DNA of 64,000 nucleotides from Nocardia rosealba (GCF_020216065.1 NZ_JAIWNA010000003.1:634882-698881), one strand, 5' to 3'; shown: positions 34,371 through 42,972, counted from the first letter of the stretch. Numbers and translations are program-made. Notes: generated by a model not told the origin, from the letters alone.

Positions 34371-35366
34371 ATGGCCGACCAACCGACCGCCATCGGCACC
34401 TTCCTCAACGAGAACTCGGTGCTGCCGGGCACCGTCGACTCCTTCGACGACGCGCCCGCACCCGACAACGACCTGCTGGCCGATGGAACCAACTATCGCG
34501 ACACCTACTACCAGGAATCGAATTTCCTGTTCAGCAACGTGGGTGTGCCGCGGATCGAGGAGAAGAACGGCGGGCAGGAGGCCAACGCGGGCATTCTCGA
34601 GGGCACTCTGCAGGGCGACACCTTCGAGAACGGGTACAGCCTCTACAACGCCTTCGCCGGTGGCGGGTCGACCACCGACAAGATCGACGCCATCGCCAAG
34701 GCCGGATCGACAGCGGCCGACTGGTCCTCCGCCGTCCAGACATTCGGCAAGGCCATCAAAGGCACCTCGGCGCCGGCGAAGTTCGACCCGTTCAACTTCA
34801 TCGGCTCGCAGCTGATGAGCTGGATGCTCGAACACGTGGAACCGATGCGCAAGTCGCTCGACTCCATCACCGGCAATCCCGATATGGTCCAAGCGTATTC
34901 GGATTCGTGGAAGAAGATCGCCGACCATCTCACCACCACCGCCGGGCAGCTGGCCGCCGCCGTCGACACCGGCATCGGGGAGTGGACAGGCTGTGCCGCC
35001 GAGGCCTATCGCACCAAGGCGAGCGAACTCGCGAGCACGATCGCCGAGAAGGCCGCCGTGTCGCAGATCCTCGCCGACTGCAACAAGGCGATGAAGTCGA
35101 TCGTGGAAACGGTGCGCGGCATCGTCGTCGAGATCCTCAGCAGCCTGGCGGGCATGCTGCTCGAGATGACCGCGATCCTCATCGCCTCGGCCGGAACCGC
35201 GTCGCCCGCGCTCATCGCTCGCGCGCTGGCCGATATCTCGCTGGCCACCATGACTGTGTGGCAGATGCTGATCAAGCTCGCCGAGGCGCTGGTGTCGACG
35301 AAGACCATGGCGCAGAGCGCGGTGCAGCTGGTGCGCGGGGTCGCCGGAGTGGAATCCGCGAAATAG
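34371..35366 (+). CDS. WXG-type type VII secretion substrate-like protein (331 aa)
   Basis: A long helical protein. Residues about 130-245 resemble a WXG100/PPE-like helical hairpin, with a turn at GEWTGCAAEAYRTKASELAS (W-T-G instead of W-x-G) preceded by MVQAYSDSWKKIADHLTTTA. The region after residue 245 is hydrophobic (EILSSLAGMLLEMTAILIAS). The first 120 residues are polar, glycine- and aspartate-rich and without recognisable domain. No toxin catalytic motif was found. Coupling to an EspC-like gene supports export by an ESX system encoded elsewhere. Confidence 0.68.
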   Translation: MADQPTAIGTFLNENSVLPGTVDSFDDAPAPDNDLLADGTNYRDTYYQESNFLFSNVGVPRIEEKNGGQEANAGILEGTLQGDTFENGYSLYNAFAGGGSTTDKIDAIAKAGSTAADWSSAVQTFGKAIKGTSAPAKFDPFNFIGSQLMSWMLEHVEPMRKSLDSITGNPDMVQAYSDSWKKIADHLTTTAGQLAAAVDTGIGEWTGCAAEAYRTKASELASTIAEKAAVSQILADCNKAMKSIVETVRGIVVEILSSLAGMLLEMTAILIASAGTASPALIARALADISLATMTVWQMLIKLAEALVSTKTMAQSAVQLVRGVAGVESAK

Positions 35367-35405
35367 GTGCCGGTGTGTGGTGGGGGTTGGTGGCAGACTG
35401 CGGGT

Positions 35406-36077
35406 ATGACCAGTGCTGAGTGGGCCGATGTCGACAGTTATCTCGTCAGTGCGCTTGTCGGGGAGGAAGGGGTGCCCGCGCTGGAGGCGAACGCTAGTGC
35501 TGGGTTGCCGGCGATCGATGTGTCGCCGCCGCAGGGGAAGCTGCTGAATCTGTTGGCGCGCACCGCTCGTGCGCGTCGGGTGCTCGAGATCGGCACGCTC
35601 GGTGGGTACAGCACGGAATGGCTCGCGCGTGCGGTCGGCGAGGGTGGCACCGTGGTGACTCTGGAATTCGAGCCGCGTCATGCCAAGGTCGCGCGGGAGA
35701 ATCTGGACCGGGCCGGGGTGGGGGAGCGCGTCGATATCCGGGTGGGTGCCGCACTGGATACCTTGCCCGAGGTGGCTGAGGACAGCAGCGAGCCGTTCGA
35801 CCTGGTGTTCATCGATGCGGACAAGGTGAACAACTCGAACTATGTGCAGTGGGCGCTGCGGCTGACCCGTCCGGGTTCGGTGATCATCGTCGACAATGTG
35901 GTGCGGGGCGGGGCTGTTGCCGACGAGCACTCCGACGACCCGAACGTGCGCGCCAGCCGCGAATTGATCGACCTGCTCGCCGCCGAACCGAGCCTGGACG
36001 CCACGGTGATCCAGACCGTCGGCGCCAAAGGCTGGGACGGTTTCGCGTACGCGGTGGTCAACGGTTCGGAGGCCTAG
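35406..36077 (+). CDS. SAM-dependent O-methyltransferase (caffeoyl-CoA/catechol OMT family)
   Basis: Class I methyltransferase of 223 residues. Motif I ARRVLEIGTLGGYSTEWLAR binds SAM; FDLVFIDADKVNNSNYVQWA and VIIVDNVVRGG supply the divalent-metal ligands (D, D, N) of family-3 O-methyltransferases. The substrate is probably a small catechol-like molecule, but no pathway genes lie next to it. ATG at 35406 is preceded by CAGACT and no Shine-Dalgarno, so the start may be leaderless. Confidence 0.88.
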   Translation: MTSAEWADVDSYLVSALVGEEGVPALEANASAGLPAIDVSPPQGKLLNLLARTARARRVLEIGTLGGYSTEWLARAVGEGGTVVTLEFEPRHAKVARENLDRAGVGERVDIRVGAALDTLPEVAEDSSEPFDLVFIDADKVNNSNYVQWALRLTRPGSVIIVDNVVRGGAVADEHSDDPNVRASRELIDLLAAEPSLDATVIQTVGAKGWDGFAYAVVNGSEA

Positions 36078-36195
36078 CGGCACGACCTCGTCGCCGATCC
36101 GGCTGCCCGTGTCGGTACGACAGGGTAGCGCTGGGCCGGGGTACCCGGACCGGTCGGCGGCGTGCCGGTACCGCGACGGGTCGCGCTCGCGCAGG

Positions 36196-36768
36196 TCAGC
36201 GCACGGGTGACAGCGCCCGGGGCGACAGCGGCTGCGCACCGGTCGCGATGTCGATGGCTTCGGCCAGGTCGAGCCGCAGCTCGTGATCCGCTGCGGACGC
36301 GGGTCCGTCGTGGTGGGTGATCCCCTCGGCGGTGCGCACGTAGTGCAGCACGGTGTCGCCGATATGCACGGTGACTGTGCCCTCGTCGACGACCTCCGCG
36401 AGGGCCCGGCCAAGGGGCAGGGCCAGCCAATGCGCGCGCACCGCGTCGGTGGGATTGCGCTGCCCGAGCAGCGGCGCACCCCACCCGGCCAGCGCGTCGA
36501 GCACCGGTCGCAGCCCCCGGCCGAGTTCGGTGAGCTCATAGCTCGAGCGCATCCCGTTGCGGTGATGGGTGAGCACACCGTCACGTTCGAGCCCCTTGAG
36601 CCGGGTCGCGAGCATATCGGTGCTAATCCCGGGCAGGTCGGCGAACAGATCGCTGTAACGGCGTGGGCCGGAACACAATTCGCGGACAACGAGCAGGCTC
36701 CACCGGTCCCCGACGAGGTCGAGCGCGCGGCTCACGGCGCAGTAGTGGTCGTAGCTTCGGCGTGACAC
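36196..36768 (-). CDS. HxlR-family transcriptional regulator
   Basis: Winged-helix regulator of 190 residues. YDHYCAVSRALDLVGDRWSL, LVVRELCSGPRRYSDLFADL and LPGISTDMLATRLKGLERDG form the HxlR domain, with the conserved early cysteine that in some members senses oxidants or electrophiles. A C-terminal extension of about 80 residues (TVTVHIGDTVLHYVRTAEGI) resembles an SCP2-like sterol-carrier fold, as in other long actinobacterial HxlR proteins. GTG at 36768 or 36777 can start it. It diverges from an aminotransferase gene, with two near-identical palindromes between them. Confidence 0.87.
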   Translation of the reverse strand: MSRRSYDHYCAVSRALDLVGDRWSLLVVRELCSGPRRYSDLFADLPGISTDMLATRLKGLERDGVLTHHRNGMRSSYELTELGRGLRPVLDALAGWGAPLLGQRNPTDAVRAHWLALPLGRALAEVVDEGTVTVHIGDTVLHYVRTAEGITHHDGPASAADHELRLDLAEAIDIATGAQPLSPRALSPVR

Positions 36769-36788
36769 GGCTATCACTCTAACCTGAT

Positions 36789-36826
36789 ACTTGGAAAATC
36801 CAAGTGAGATCTTGGAAAAACCAAGT
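36789..36826. promoter_or_regulatory. Tandem operators for the HxlR regulator
   Basis: ACTTGGAAAATCCAAGT (36789-36805) and TCTTGGAAAAACCAAGT (36810-36826) are two 17-base dyads with the same CTTGG/CCAAG arms. Their centres are 21 bases apart, two helical turns on the same face. They fill the spacer between hxlR and the aminotransferase gene and are very likely bound by two HxlR dimers. Confidence 0.72.
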
Positions 36827-36861
36827 AGTGTGTGCGGCAACCACATCGCGGAGGGAAGTCC

Positions 36862-38073
36862 ATGCAGTTCAAGCAGTCGAGCAAGCTGTCGGGAGTGTCG
36901 TACGAGATTCGCGGTCCGGTGGCCGAGGAAGCCGCCCGGCTCGAGGCCGAGGGGCATCACGTCGTGAAGCTCAACACCGGCAATCCGCTGATCTTCGGTT
37001 TCGACGCGCCGCCGGACCTCTTGCAGGACATGGTCCGAACCCTGCCCGCCTCCACCGGCTACACCTCGTCGAAAGGCCTGCTCTCGGCCCGGCGCGCGGT
37101 GGTGCAGTACTACCAGACGCTCGGGGTGCCCGATGTCGACGTGGAGCAGGTGTTCCTCGGCAACGGTGTCTCCGAGCTCATCATGATGGCGATGACCGCA
37201 CTGCTCGAGAACGGCGACGAAGTCCTCGTGCCCGCCCCCGACTTCCCGCTGTGGACGGCCGCGACCGCGCTCAACGGCGGCACCCCGGTGCACTATTTGT
37301 GCGACGAGGGCGCCGACTGGTATCCCGACCTCGCCGACATCACCGCCAAGATCACCGACCGCACCCGCGCCATCGTCCTCATCAACCCCAACAATCCGAC
37401 CGGTGCGGTGTACCCGCCCGAGGTGCTGCGCGAGATCCTCGAGATCGCCCGCAGGCACAACCTCGTCGTGTTCGCCGACGAGATCTACGACAAGATCTAC
37501 TACGACGATCTCGAGCACACCGCGGTCGCCTCGCTCGCCCCCGACCTGCTGTGCCTGACCTTCTCCGGCCTGTCGAAGAACTACCGCGCCGCCGGTCTGC
37601 GTTCCGGCTGGCTCGTGGTGTCGGGCCCCGTTCAGCACGCGGCGAGCTACCTCGAGGGTCTCACCATGCTGGCCGGTCTGCGCCTGTGCGCGAATGTCCC
37701 GGCGCAGCAAGCCATCCAGGCCGCCCTCGGCGGGTATCAGAGCATCAACGACCTGGTCCTGCCCGGTGGTCGGCTGCGCGAACAGCGCGACCGGGCGTGG
37801 GAAGCGCTCAACTCCATCCCCGGTGTCTCGTGCGTGAAACCCAAGGGCGCGCTCTACGCCTTCCCGCGCATCGACCTGGACATGTACCCCATCCACGACG
37901 ACGAGAAGTTCGTTCTCGACCTGCTGTTGCAGGAGAAGCTGCACATCGTGCAGGGCACCGGCTTCAACTGGCCGCGTCCGGACCACTTCCGCATCGTCAC
38001 CCTGCCGCACGCCGACGAACTCGAGGCCATCATCGAACGCATCGGCCGCTTCCTGGCCACCTACCGGCAGTAG
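36862..38073 (+). CDS. PLP-dependent aminotransferase, AlaA/AspC (Rv0337c)-like
   Basis: Class I/II aminotransferase of 403 residues: FKQSSKLSGVSYEIRGPVAE, NTGNPLIFGFDAP, LINPNNPTGAVYP and SGLSKNYRAAGLRSGW with the PLP lysine K239. The sequence follows the E. coli AlaA (YfbQ)/M. tuberculosis Rv0337c type, which transfers amino groups between alanine or aspartate and 2-oxoglutarate. GAGGGAA lies before ATG 36862. The palindromic operators place it under the divergent HxlR regulator, unusual for a housekeeping transaminase. Confidence 0.9.
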   Translation: MQFKQSSKLSGVSYEIRGPVAEEAARLEAEGHHVVKLNTGNPLIFGFDAPPDLLQDMVRTLPASTGYTSSKGLLSARRAVVQYYQTLGVPDVDVEQVFLGNGVSELIMMAMTALLENGDEVLVPAPDFPLWTAATALNGGTPVHYLCDEGADWYPDLADITAKITDRTRAIVLINPNNPTGAVYPPEVLREILEIARRHNLVVFADEIYDKIYYDDLEHTAVASLAPDLLCLTFSGLSKNYRAAGLRSGWLVVSGPVQHAASYLEGLTMLAGLRLCANVPAQQAIQAALGGYQSINDLVLPGGRLREQRDRAWEALNSIPGVSCVKPKGALYAFPRIDLDMYPIHDDEKFVLDLLLQEKLHIVQGTGFNWPRPDHFRIVTLPHADELEAIIERIGRFLATYRQ

Positions 38074-38074
38074 G

Positions 38075-38293
38075 TCAGGTGGGGCAGCCCTGTCCGGAGT
38101 CGCCGGACGCCGAGGCCGGGAGCTGGATGAGGCAGAGGATGAGTCCGGCCGTCTCGTCGGCCAGCTGGCCGGACCCGGTGTGAACCGTCAGGCGGTTCGG
38201 CCCGGTGATCTCGGCGGAGGCGGCGGGCGCAGCGAACAGCGGCGCCGCCGCAGCGCAAAGGATCAGCGCCGCGGCGGCGAACTTCTTCGGCAT
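38075..38293 (-). CDS. Small secreted protein (72 aa)
   Basis: Hypothetical exported protein. A clear Sec signal peptide (MPKKFAAAALILCAAAAPLF, cleavage likely after ASA at about residue 27) precedes a mature part of about 45 residues, EITGPNRLTVHTGSGQLADE, then TAGLILCLIQLPASASGDSG and QGCPT. The mature part has two cysteines that could form a disulphide. It is convergent with the aminotransferase. No family recognised. Confidence 0.6.
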   Translation of the reverse strand: MPKKFAAAALILCAAAAPLFAAPAASAEITGPNRLTVHTGSGQLADETAGLILCLIQLPASASGDSGQGCPT

Positions 38294-38363
38294 GATCGGC
38301 CCCTGTCTCCCGGATGACGTCTGGGCCCGATGCTACGCCGGGGACGTGACTGAGGCTTCGACG

Positions 38364-38424
38364 CAGCTACGAGGGCTCAGCGCAGCGACGAGGGACTCGC
38401 GCAGCGAAAGCGACTCAGCGCAGC
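38364..38424. repeat. Three imperfect 19-bp tandem repeats
   Basis: CAGCTACGAGGGCTCAGCG, CAGCGACGAGGGACTCGCG and CAGCGAAAGCGACTCAGCG follow one another (38364-38420) and end with CAGC. The last unit overlaps the 3' end of the P450 gene. Similar cgctgcgctgag-type repeats are frequent downstream of actinobacterial genes. Confidence 0.55.
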
Positions 38425-39638
38425 CGGACCGGGAGGTCGAGCAGCCCGCGGATGAGCGTGCTCGTCTGCCAGTGCATGGTGGCGGCGGGATCGGCCAAGC
38501 GCAGGTCGGGGAAGCGCCGGAGCAGGGCGGTGAAGGCGACCTCGGCTTCGAGGCGGGCCAGGGGCGCGCCGACACAGAAGTGGATGCCGTGTCCGAAGGC
38601 GAGGTGACCCGAGGTCGGCCCGTCGACGGTGAGCGCATCGGGGTCGGTGAAACGGGCGGGGTCGCGGTTGGCGGCCGCCAGGGCGACGTTCACGATCTCA
38701 CCCGCCGGAATCTCGACACCACCGAGGGTGACGGGCTCGGCGGTGAACCGCAGCGTCGCCATGTCGACCGGCCCGTCGAAACGCAGGAACTCCTCGATGG
38801 CCTCGGGCACGCCCGCCGGGTCGGCACACAGCGCCGCCCACTGCGTCGGCTCGCGCAGCAGGGCGTGCACACCGTTGCCGATCAGGTTCACAGTGGTCTC
38901 GTGGCCGGCGACCAACAGCAGGAACGCCATCGACACCAGTTCACGGTCGGTGAGCCGGTCGCCGTCCTCGTCGGCGAGCACCAGTTGCGACAGCAGATCC
39001 TCGGCGGGCCGGGACTGCTTGGCGCGCACCAAACTCGACAGGTACGCCGCCATCGCGGCCGCGGCGGCGGGCCGCCCCTCCTCCTCGCCGACCACGCCGA
39101 CCAGCGACCGGGTCCAGGCCTGGAAGTCGTCCCGGTCGTCGAAGGGAACACCGAGTAGTTCGCAGATCACCGTCACCGGAAGGGGATTGGCGAAGGCCTG
39201 CATGAGATCGACCTCGTCGTGGCCGTCCATCGCATCCAGGAGGTTCTCGGTGATCTCCTCGACGCGGGGGCGCAGGGCCGCCACCTGCCGGGTGGTGAAC
39301 GCCTTGTTCACCAGTTTGCGCAACCGGGTGTGCTCGGGCGGGTCGGTGCTGAGCATGTGTTGCAGCAGCACCATGGTGTTGGCGTCGGTGGGGGTGCCGT
39401 CGCGTTTGGCGCGCAGGATCTCGTCGGCACGAACCGTGTCCTTGCGTAGCCGGGGATCGGCCAGGGCAGCGCGCGCCTCGGGGTAACCGATGACGATCCA
39501 GCGGATCACATTGTCGGGGAACAGCACCCGGTGCACCGGTCCGGTGGTGCGCCAGCGGCGGTAGTGGGCGTGCGGGTCGTCGAAGAAGTCGGCGCCGATG
39601 GTCTCGACAGGGGCGGCGGCGGTGGTGGTGTCGGCCAT
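38415..39638 (-). CDS. Cytochrome P450
   Basis: Soluble bacterial P450 of 407 residues. The I-helix is LLLVAGHETTVNLIGN, the K-helix ExxR is in AIEEFLRFDGPV and the haem loop is LAFGHGIHFCVGAPLARLE with ligand C355. The sequence belongs to the CYP105/107-like bacterial class that acts on small secondary metabolites or xenobiotics with separate ferredoxin and reductase. No ferredoxin gene is adjacent. The start MADTTTAAAPVET at 39638 fits the usual short N-terminus; the frame is open to 39686. Confidence 0.92.
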   Translation of the reverse strand: MADTTTAAAPVETIGADFFDDPHAHYRRWRTTGPVHRVLFPDNVIRWIVIGYPEARAALADPRLRKDTVRADEILRAKRDGTPTDANTMVLLQHMLSTDPPEHTRLRKLVNKAFTTRQVAALRPRVEEITENLLDAMDGHDEVDLMQAFANPLPVTVICELLGVPFDDRDDFQAWTRSLVGVVGEEEGRPAAAAAMAAYLSSLVRAKQSRPAEDLLSQLVLADEDGDRLTDRELVSMAFLLLVAGHETTVNLIGNGVHALLREPTQWAALCADPAGVPEAIEEFLRFDGPVDMATLRFTAEPVTLGGVEIPAGEIVNVALAAANRDPARFTDPDALTVDGPTSGHLAFGHGIHFCVGAPLARLEAEVAFTALLRRFPDLRLADPAATMHWQTSTLIRGLLDLPVRLR

Positions 39639-39727
39639 TTCGTCACGGTACCGGGGTGGCCGCGGCGACGCGCCGAAAGCGACCACCGGAATTACCGAAT
39701 TCCCTTGTGGCAGGTGATGTTCGGATG

Positions 39728-39762
39728 GGCGAAAACCGCGCCCGGCGAACGCGGTTTTCGCC
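39728..39762 (-). terminator. Terminator of the oxidoreductase gene
   Basis: GGCGAAAACCGC (39728-39739) pairs perfectly with GCGGTTTTCGCC (39751-39762), 8 bases past the stop of the oxidoreductase. Confidence 0.78.
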
Positions 39763-39770
39763 GTTCCGTG

Positions 39771-40757
39771 TCAGCGAGCTGAGCCGTGTACCGCGATCTT
39801 GCCGTTGCGTCCCGGCGTTTCCGAGGCGACGGCCGCGTCTGCGGCCTTGTCGAGGGGGAACTCACCGTCGAGTTCCAGGCGCAGCGTGCCGTCGGCGGCC
39901 AATCCGACCAGTTCGGTGATGAGCCGCACGTAATCGGCGCGGTCGATCTCGGCGCTGCGCTGCTGGCCCCAGAAGCCCTTCACCACAGCCTGTTTGAAGA
40001 TCACCGCACCGGTGTCGACGACCATCGGCTTGCCCGACAGCGCGCCGAAGGAGATGAGTTCACCGCGCGGGGCGAGCAGCGACATCAGCGTGGCCGCGGC
40101 CGGACCGCTGACCTGATCGACGGCCCGCACGATCGGTTCGCCACCGGTCACCTCGGCCACGCGGTCGGTCCACCCGTCGCTCTCGGTGTCGAGGACCGGG
40201 CCGTAGCCGAGGTCCTCGAGTGCCCGCACCGAACTCGGTCCGCGCACCAGGCTCAGCACCCGCACCCCGCGCTGCTTCGCGAACAGGTTAACCAGTCGGC
40301 CCACGGCGCCGTTGGCAGCGTTGACCACGATCCACTGACCGGGCTGCACGGCGAGGTCGTCGAGCAGCATCAGCGCGCTCAACGGCATGGCAAGCAACTG
40401 GCAGGCGGTCTCGTCGGGCACCGTCGGCGGCATCGGGACCACCTGGTCGGCGCGTGCGACGAAGAATTCGGCCCACGCGGCCCTTGCCCCGGCCACCGCG
40501 ACCCGCTGCCCGACCTGCACCCGATCGGCGCCCGGGCCCACCGCATCGACGACGCCGACGGCCTCGGTGCCCGGAATCGCGGGCAGCGGTGGTTTGTAGC
40601 CGTATACCCCGCGCACGATCGCGAGGTCGTGGTTGTGGATGGGCGAGAGCGTCATCGACAGCCGCACCTCACCTGGTCCCGGTTCGGGCGCGGGCACGGT
40701 CTGTGCCGCGAGTACGTCCTTCGGCTCCCCGAATCGTTCGATCACCACTGCCTGCAT
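39771..40757 (-). CDS. Zinc-independent MDR/quinone oxidoreductase-type dehydrogenase
   Basis: Medium-chain dehydrogenase/reductase of 328 residues. Residues 1-120 form the GroES-like domain (LSPIHNHDLAIVRGVYGYKP, PGTEAVGVVDAVGPGADRVQ). The Rossmann domain has the variant nucleotide loop AANGAVGRLVNLFAKQRG in place of AAxGGVG. No catalytic or structural zinc cysteines are present, so it is a 2-enoyl reductase or quinone reductase-like NADPH enzyme (MECR/QOR group). GGAGG lies before the ATG at 40757. It stands alone with its own terminator. Confidence 0.85.
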   Translation of the reverse strand: MQAVVIERFGEPKDVLAAQTVPAPEPGPGEVRLSMTLSPIHNHDLAIVRGVYGYKPPLPAIPGTEAVGVVDAVGPGADRVQVGQRVAVAGARAAWAEFFVARADQVVPMPPTVPDETACQLLAMPLSALMLLDDLAVQPGQWIVVNAANGAVGRLVNLFAKQRGVRVLSLVRGPSSVRALEDLGYGPVLDTESDGWTDRVAEVTGGEPIVRAVDQVSGPAAATLMSLLAPRGELISFGALSGKPMVVDTGAVIFKQAVVKGFWGQQRSAEIDRADYVRLITELVGLAADGTLRLELDGEFPLDKAADAAVASETPGRNGKIAVHGSAR

Positions 40758-40990
40758 GTCCGCCTCCGAAGCTGGTTGCGAGTCGTGCACGATGCGCCCA
40801 TTCTTCCACCGCGCCTGACTTCCCCTGACTCCGCACGTTCCGGTCGCGCGTCTCGCCCACTCAGCACAGGGGCCGATGGCAGCCCGGCGTGTCAATACGC
40901 CGCAAGGGTGACCGATACCCCCTGCGACAGCTCCACCGAATCGGTCTCACGGGGGACGACCGGCGAGGCGCTCCGGCCTACTCTCGGTCC

Positions 40991-42208
40991 ATGACAGCCG
41001 GAACCCCTTCACCCGCGGCATCTTCCGGCCGCCGCATCGGCGAGGTCGACATTCTGCGCGGCTTCGCCCTCTTCGGCATCCTGATCACCAATGTGATCAT
41101 CGCGACCACCCTGTGGTCTGCCGTCGGCACTCGCGAGGACCCGCGTTCACTGTTCGACGGCACCGCTGACCAACTGGTCCGCGCAGGCGTCGACGCGCTG
41201 TTCACCGGACGCTTCTATCTGCTGTTCGCGTTCCTGTTCGGATACTCGTTCACTTTGCAGATCGCGGCGGCTCAGCGGGCGGGGGCGCCACCGGTGCGGC
41301 GGCTGCTGCGGCGGTGCGCGGCACTGATGGGAATCGGCCTGCTGCACGTGTACTTCCTGTGGGTCGGCGACATCCTCACCCTGTACGCGGCACTGTGCCT
41401 GCTGCTGATCGCCCTGCGCAAACTCTCGGCCCGCACCGCTGTCATCACCGCGATCGTGCTGTATTCGCTGTGGTCGGTCTTCGCCTTCCTGCCCGGAAGC
41501 GACACGGGCACACTCGGTCTGGGCCTGTTCTTCGACCTGCCGAAGATGTCGGCGGACTACACCGGCAGCTTCGCCGACACCTTCGCCGCCCAGACCTCCG
41601 TCGCCCCGGTGTTCGCGATCCTCATCTGGATAGCCCAGGGCGTGCCGAGCCTGGCGATGTTCCTGCTCGGCATGGTGGCGGGTAAACGCAATCTGTTCGA
41701 GGACGCCGCGACCATCGCGCGCTGGTCGCCCCGGGTGCTGTGGATCGGGTTCGGGCTCGGGCTCCCGATCTCGGCCATGACCTTCGCCCAGCTGATGGAC
41801 TGGTGGCATCCGCCGGTCCTCGTCCACGGACTCCAGTACCTCATCGCACCCGCCATGACCTTCGCCTATGTCGCGCTGGTCCTCCGGCTGGCGGGCTCAC
41901 CGCGCACCGGCCGGTATCTCGCCGCGCTCGCGCCCGCCGGGCGGATGGCGGCCACCAACTACATCGGTCAGTCGGTGGTGCTGATGGTGGTCTACACCGG
42001 ATACGGGTTCGCCCTCGCCGATACCGTCGCGCCGCCGGTGGTCGTGCTCGTTGCGCTGGTCACCTTCGCCGCCCAGCTCGCGCTCAGTGCCTGGTGGTTA
42101 CGACACCATCCCTACGGACCGGTGGAATGGGTGTTGCGCGCCGCCACGTATCTGACACTGCCCGCCTGGCGGAAACCGAAAGCGGCTGCGGCGCAGCCTG
42201 TTCGATGA
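40991..42208 (+). CDS. DUF418-family membrane protein
   Basis: Polytopic membrane protein of 405 residues with about ten spans. The N-terminal RRIGEVDILRGFALFGILIT (DUF1624/heparan-acetyltransferase-like start) and the C-terminal DUF418 block, GRMAATNYIGQSVVLMVVYT followed by GYGFAL and WWLRHHPYGPVEWVLRA, are diagnostic. Function in bacteria is unknown; relatives are thought to move or acylate small molecules. TACTCT lies 6 bases before ATG 40991 with no Shine-Dalgarno, a good leaderless start. Confidence 0.86.
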   Translation: MTAGTPSPAASSGRRIGEVDILRGFALFGILITNVIIATTLWSAVGTREDPRSLFDGTADQLVRAGVDALFTGRFYLLFAFLFGYSFTLQIAAAQRAGAPPVRRLLRRCAALMGIGLLHVYFLWVGDILTLYAALCLLLIALRKLSARTAVITAIVLYSLWSVFAFLPGSDTGTLGLGLFFDLPKMSADYTGSFADTFAAQTSVAPVFAILIWIAQGVPSLAMFLLGMVAGKRNLFEDAATIARWSPRVLWIGFGLGLPISAMTFAQLMDWWHPPVLVHGLQYLIAPAMTFAYVALVLRLAGSPRTGRYLAALAPAGRMAATNYIGQSVVLMVVYTGYGFALADTVAPPVVVLVALVTFAAQLALSAWWLRHHPYGPVEWVLRAATYLTLPAWRKPKAAAAQPVR

Positions 42209-42209
42209 C

Positions 42210-42902
42210 CTAGCCGGACCGGTCGGCGCGCGCGGCGAAACCGTCGCAGAGCGCGTCGAGGCCCAGGTAGAGCAGATCCTGCGAGGTCAGCTCGCTCACA
42301 CCCGCACCCTCCAGGTCCGCCAAGGCGGGCGGCACCGGGAACTGTGGTGTGCCTTCCAGCAGATCGCGCAGACCGTTGGGGTCGTCGGTCGCGGTGCGCT
42401 TGTCGGCGAGCAGGGCGCCACCGACCACCGGCAGGCTCGCGCCCGAGATGTAGTTCCACACCGTGAATGCCATCGTCGTTGCCTCGCGCGCCGACACCTC
42501 GAGCTCACGCAGGCCCGCCACCAGCCATGCCAGGCTCGCCAGCCCCTGGGGGCCGAAGCTGTAGCGGGGGACCGCGAAGGTCAGCAGTACCCACGGATGC
42601 TGCTGGTAGAGCTGCCAATCGATCTCGGCGGCGATGCGCACCCGGTCGCGCCAGGTCCAGTTCTGCCCGGTGGGGTCGGGATAGGGGTGCCGGGCGGCGA
42701 TCTCGTCGGTCATCGCCGCGATCAGTTCGTCCTTGCTGTCCACGTGCCGGTACAGCGACATGGTCCCCACCGCGAGCCGGTCGGCGATGCGTCGCATCGA
42801 TACCGCGTCGAGGCCGTCGGCATCGGCGAGGGCGATCGCGGCGTCGACGATCGCCGCCCTGGTGAGCTTGGCCTCAGTCATCCCATGACTCACTTTCGTC
42901 AT
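42210..42902 (-). CDS. TetR-family regulator (TetR_C_1 type)
   Basis: Repressor of 230 residues. The HTH is LTRAAIVDAAIALADADGLD, then VSMRRIADRLAVGTMSLYRH, followed by the long TetR_C_1 ligand domain (WTWRDRVRIAAEIDWQLYQQ, TTMAFTVWNYISGASLPVVG) found in drug-sensing members. An internal ATG at 42881 could also start it. It diverges from the MFS transporter across 70 bases that carry two palindromes, so it is the likely repressor of that pump and is released by its substrates (inference). Confidence 0.9.
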   Translation of the reverse strand: MTKVSHGMTEAKLTRAAIVDAAIALADADGLDAVSMRRIADRLAVGTMSLYRHVDSKDELIAAMTDEIAARHPYPDPTGQNWTWRDRVRIAAEIDWQLYQQHPWVLLTFAVPRYSFGPQGLASLAWLVAGLRELEVSAREATTMAFTVWNYISGASLPVVGGALLADKRTATDDPNGLRDLLEGTPQFPVPPALADLEGAGVSELTSQDLLYLGLDALCDGFAARADRSG

Positions 42903-42915
42903 CCGGTCTTAATGC

Positions 42916-42950
42916 GTACACTGTACCGGTGTCTCGCGTACGCCGTACGC
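42916..42950. promoter_or_regulatory. Paired palindromic operators between tetR and MFS gene
   Basis: GTACACTGTAC (42916-42926) and GCGTACGCCGTACGC (42936-42950) are palindromes with GTAC cores, 22 bases centre to centre. They lie in the 70-base divergent promoter, two helical turns apart, as expected for cooperative binding of two TetR dimers. Confidence 0.62.
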
Positions 42951-42972
42951 ATACCCCTGGAAGGAACTCGGA

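Noticed and set aside
34371..35366. Polymorphic toxin with type VII secretion signal
   Set aside because: No nuclease, deaminase or NADase motif in the C-terminal part and no immunity gene downstream.
38364..38424. CRISPR-like repeats
   Set aside because: The 19-bp units are directly adjacent without spacers and only three are present.
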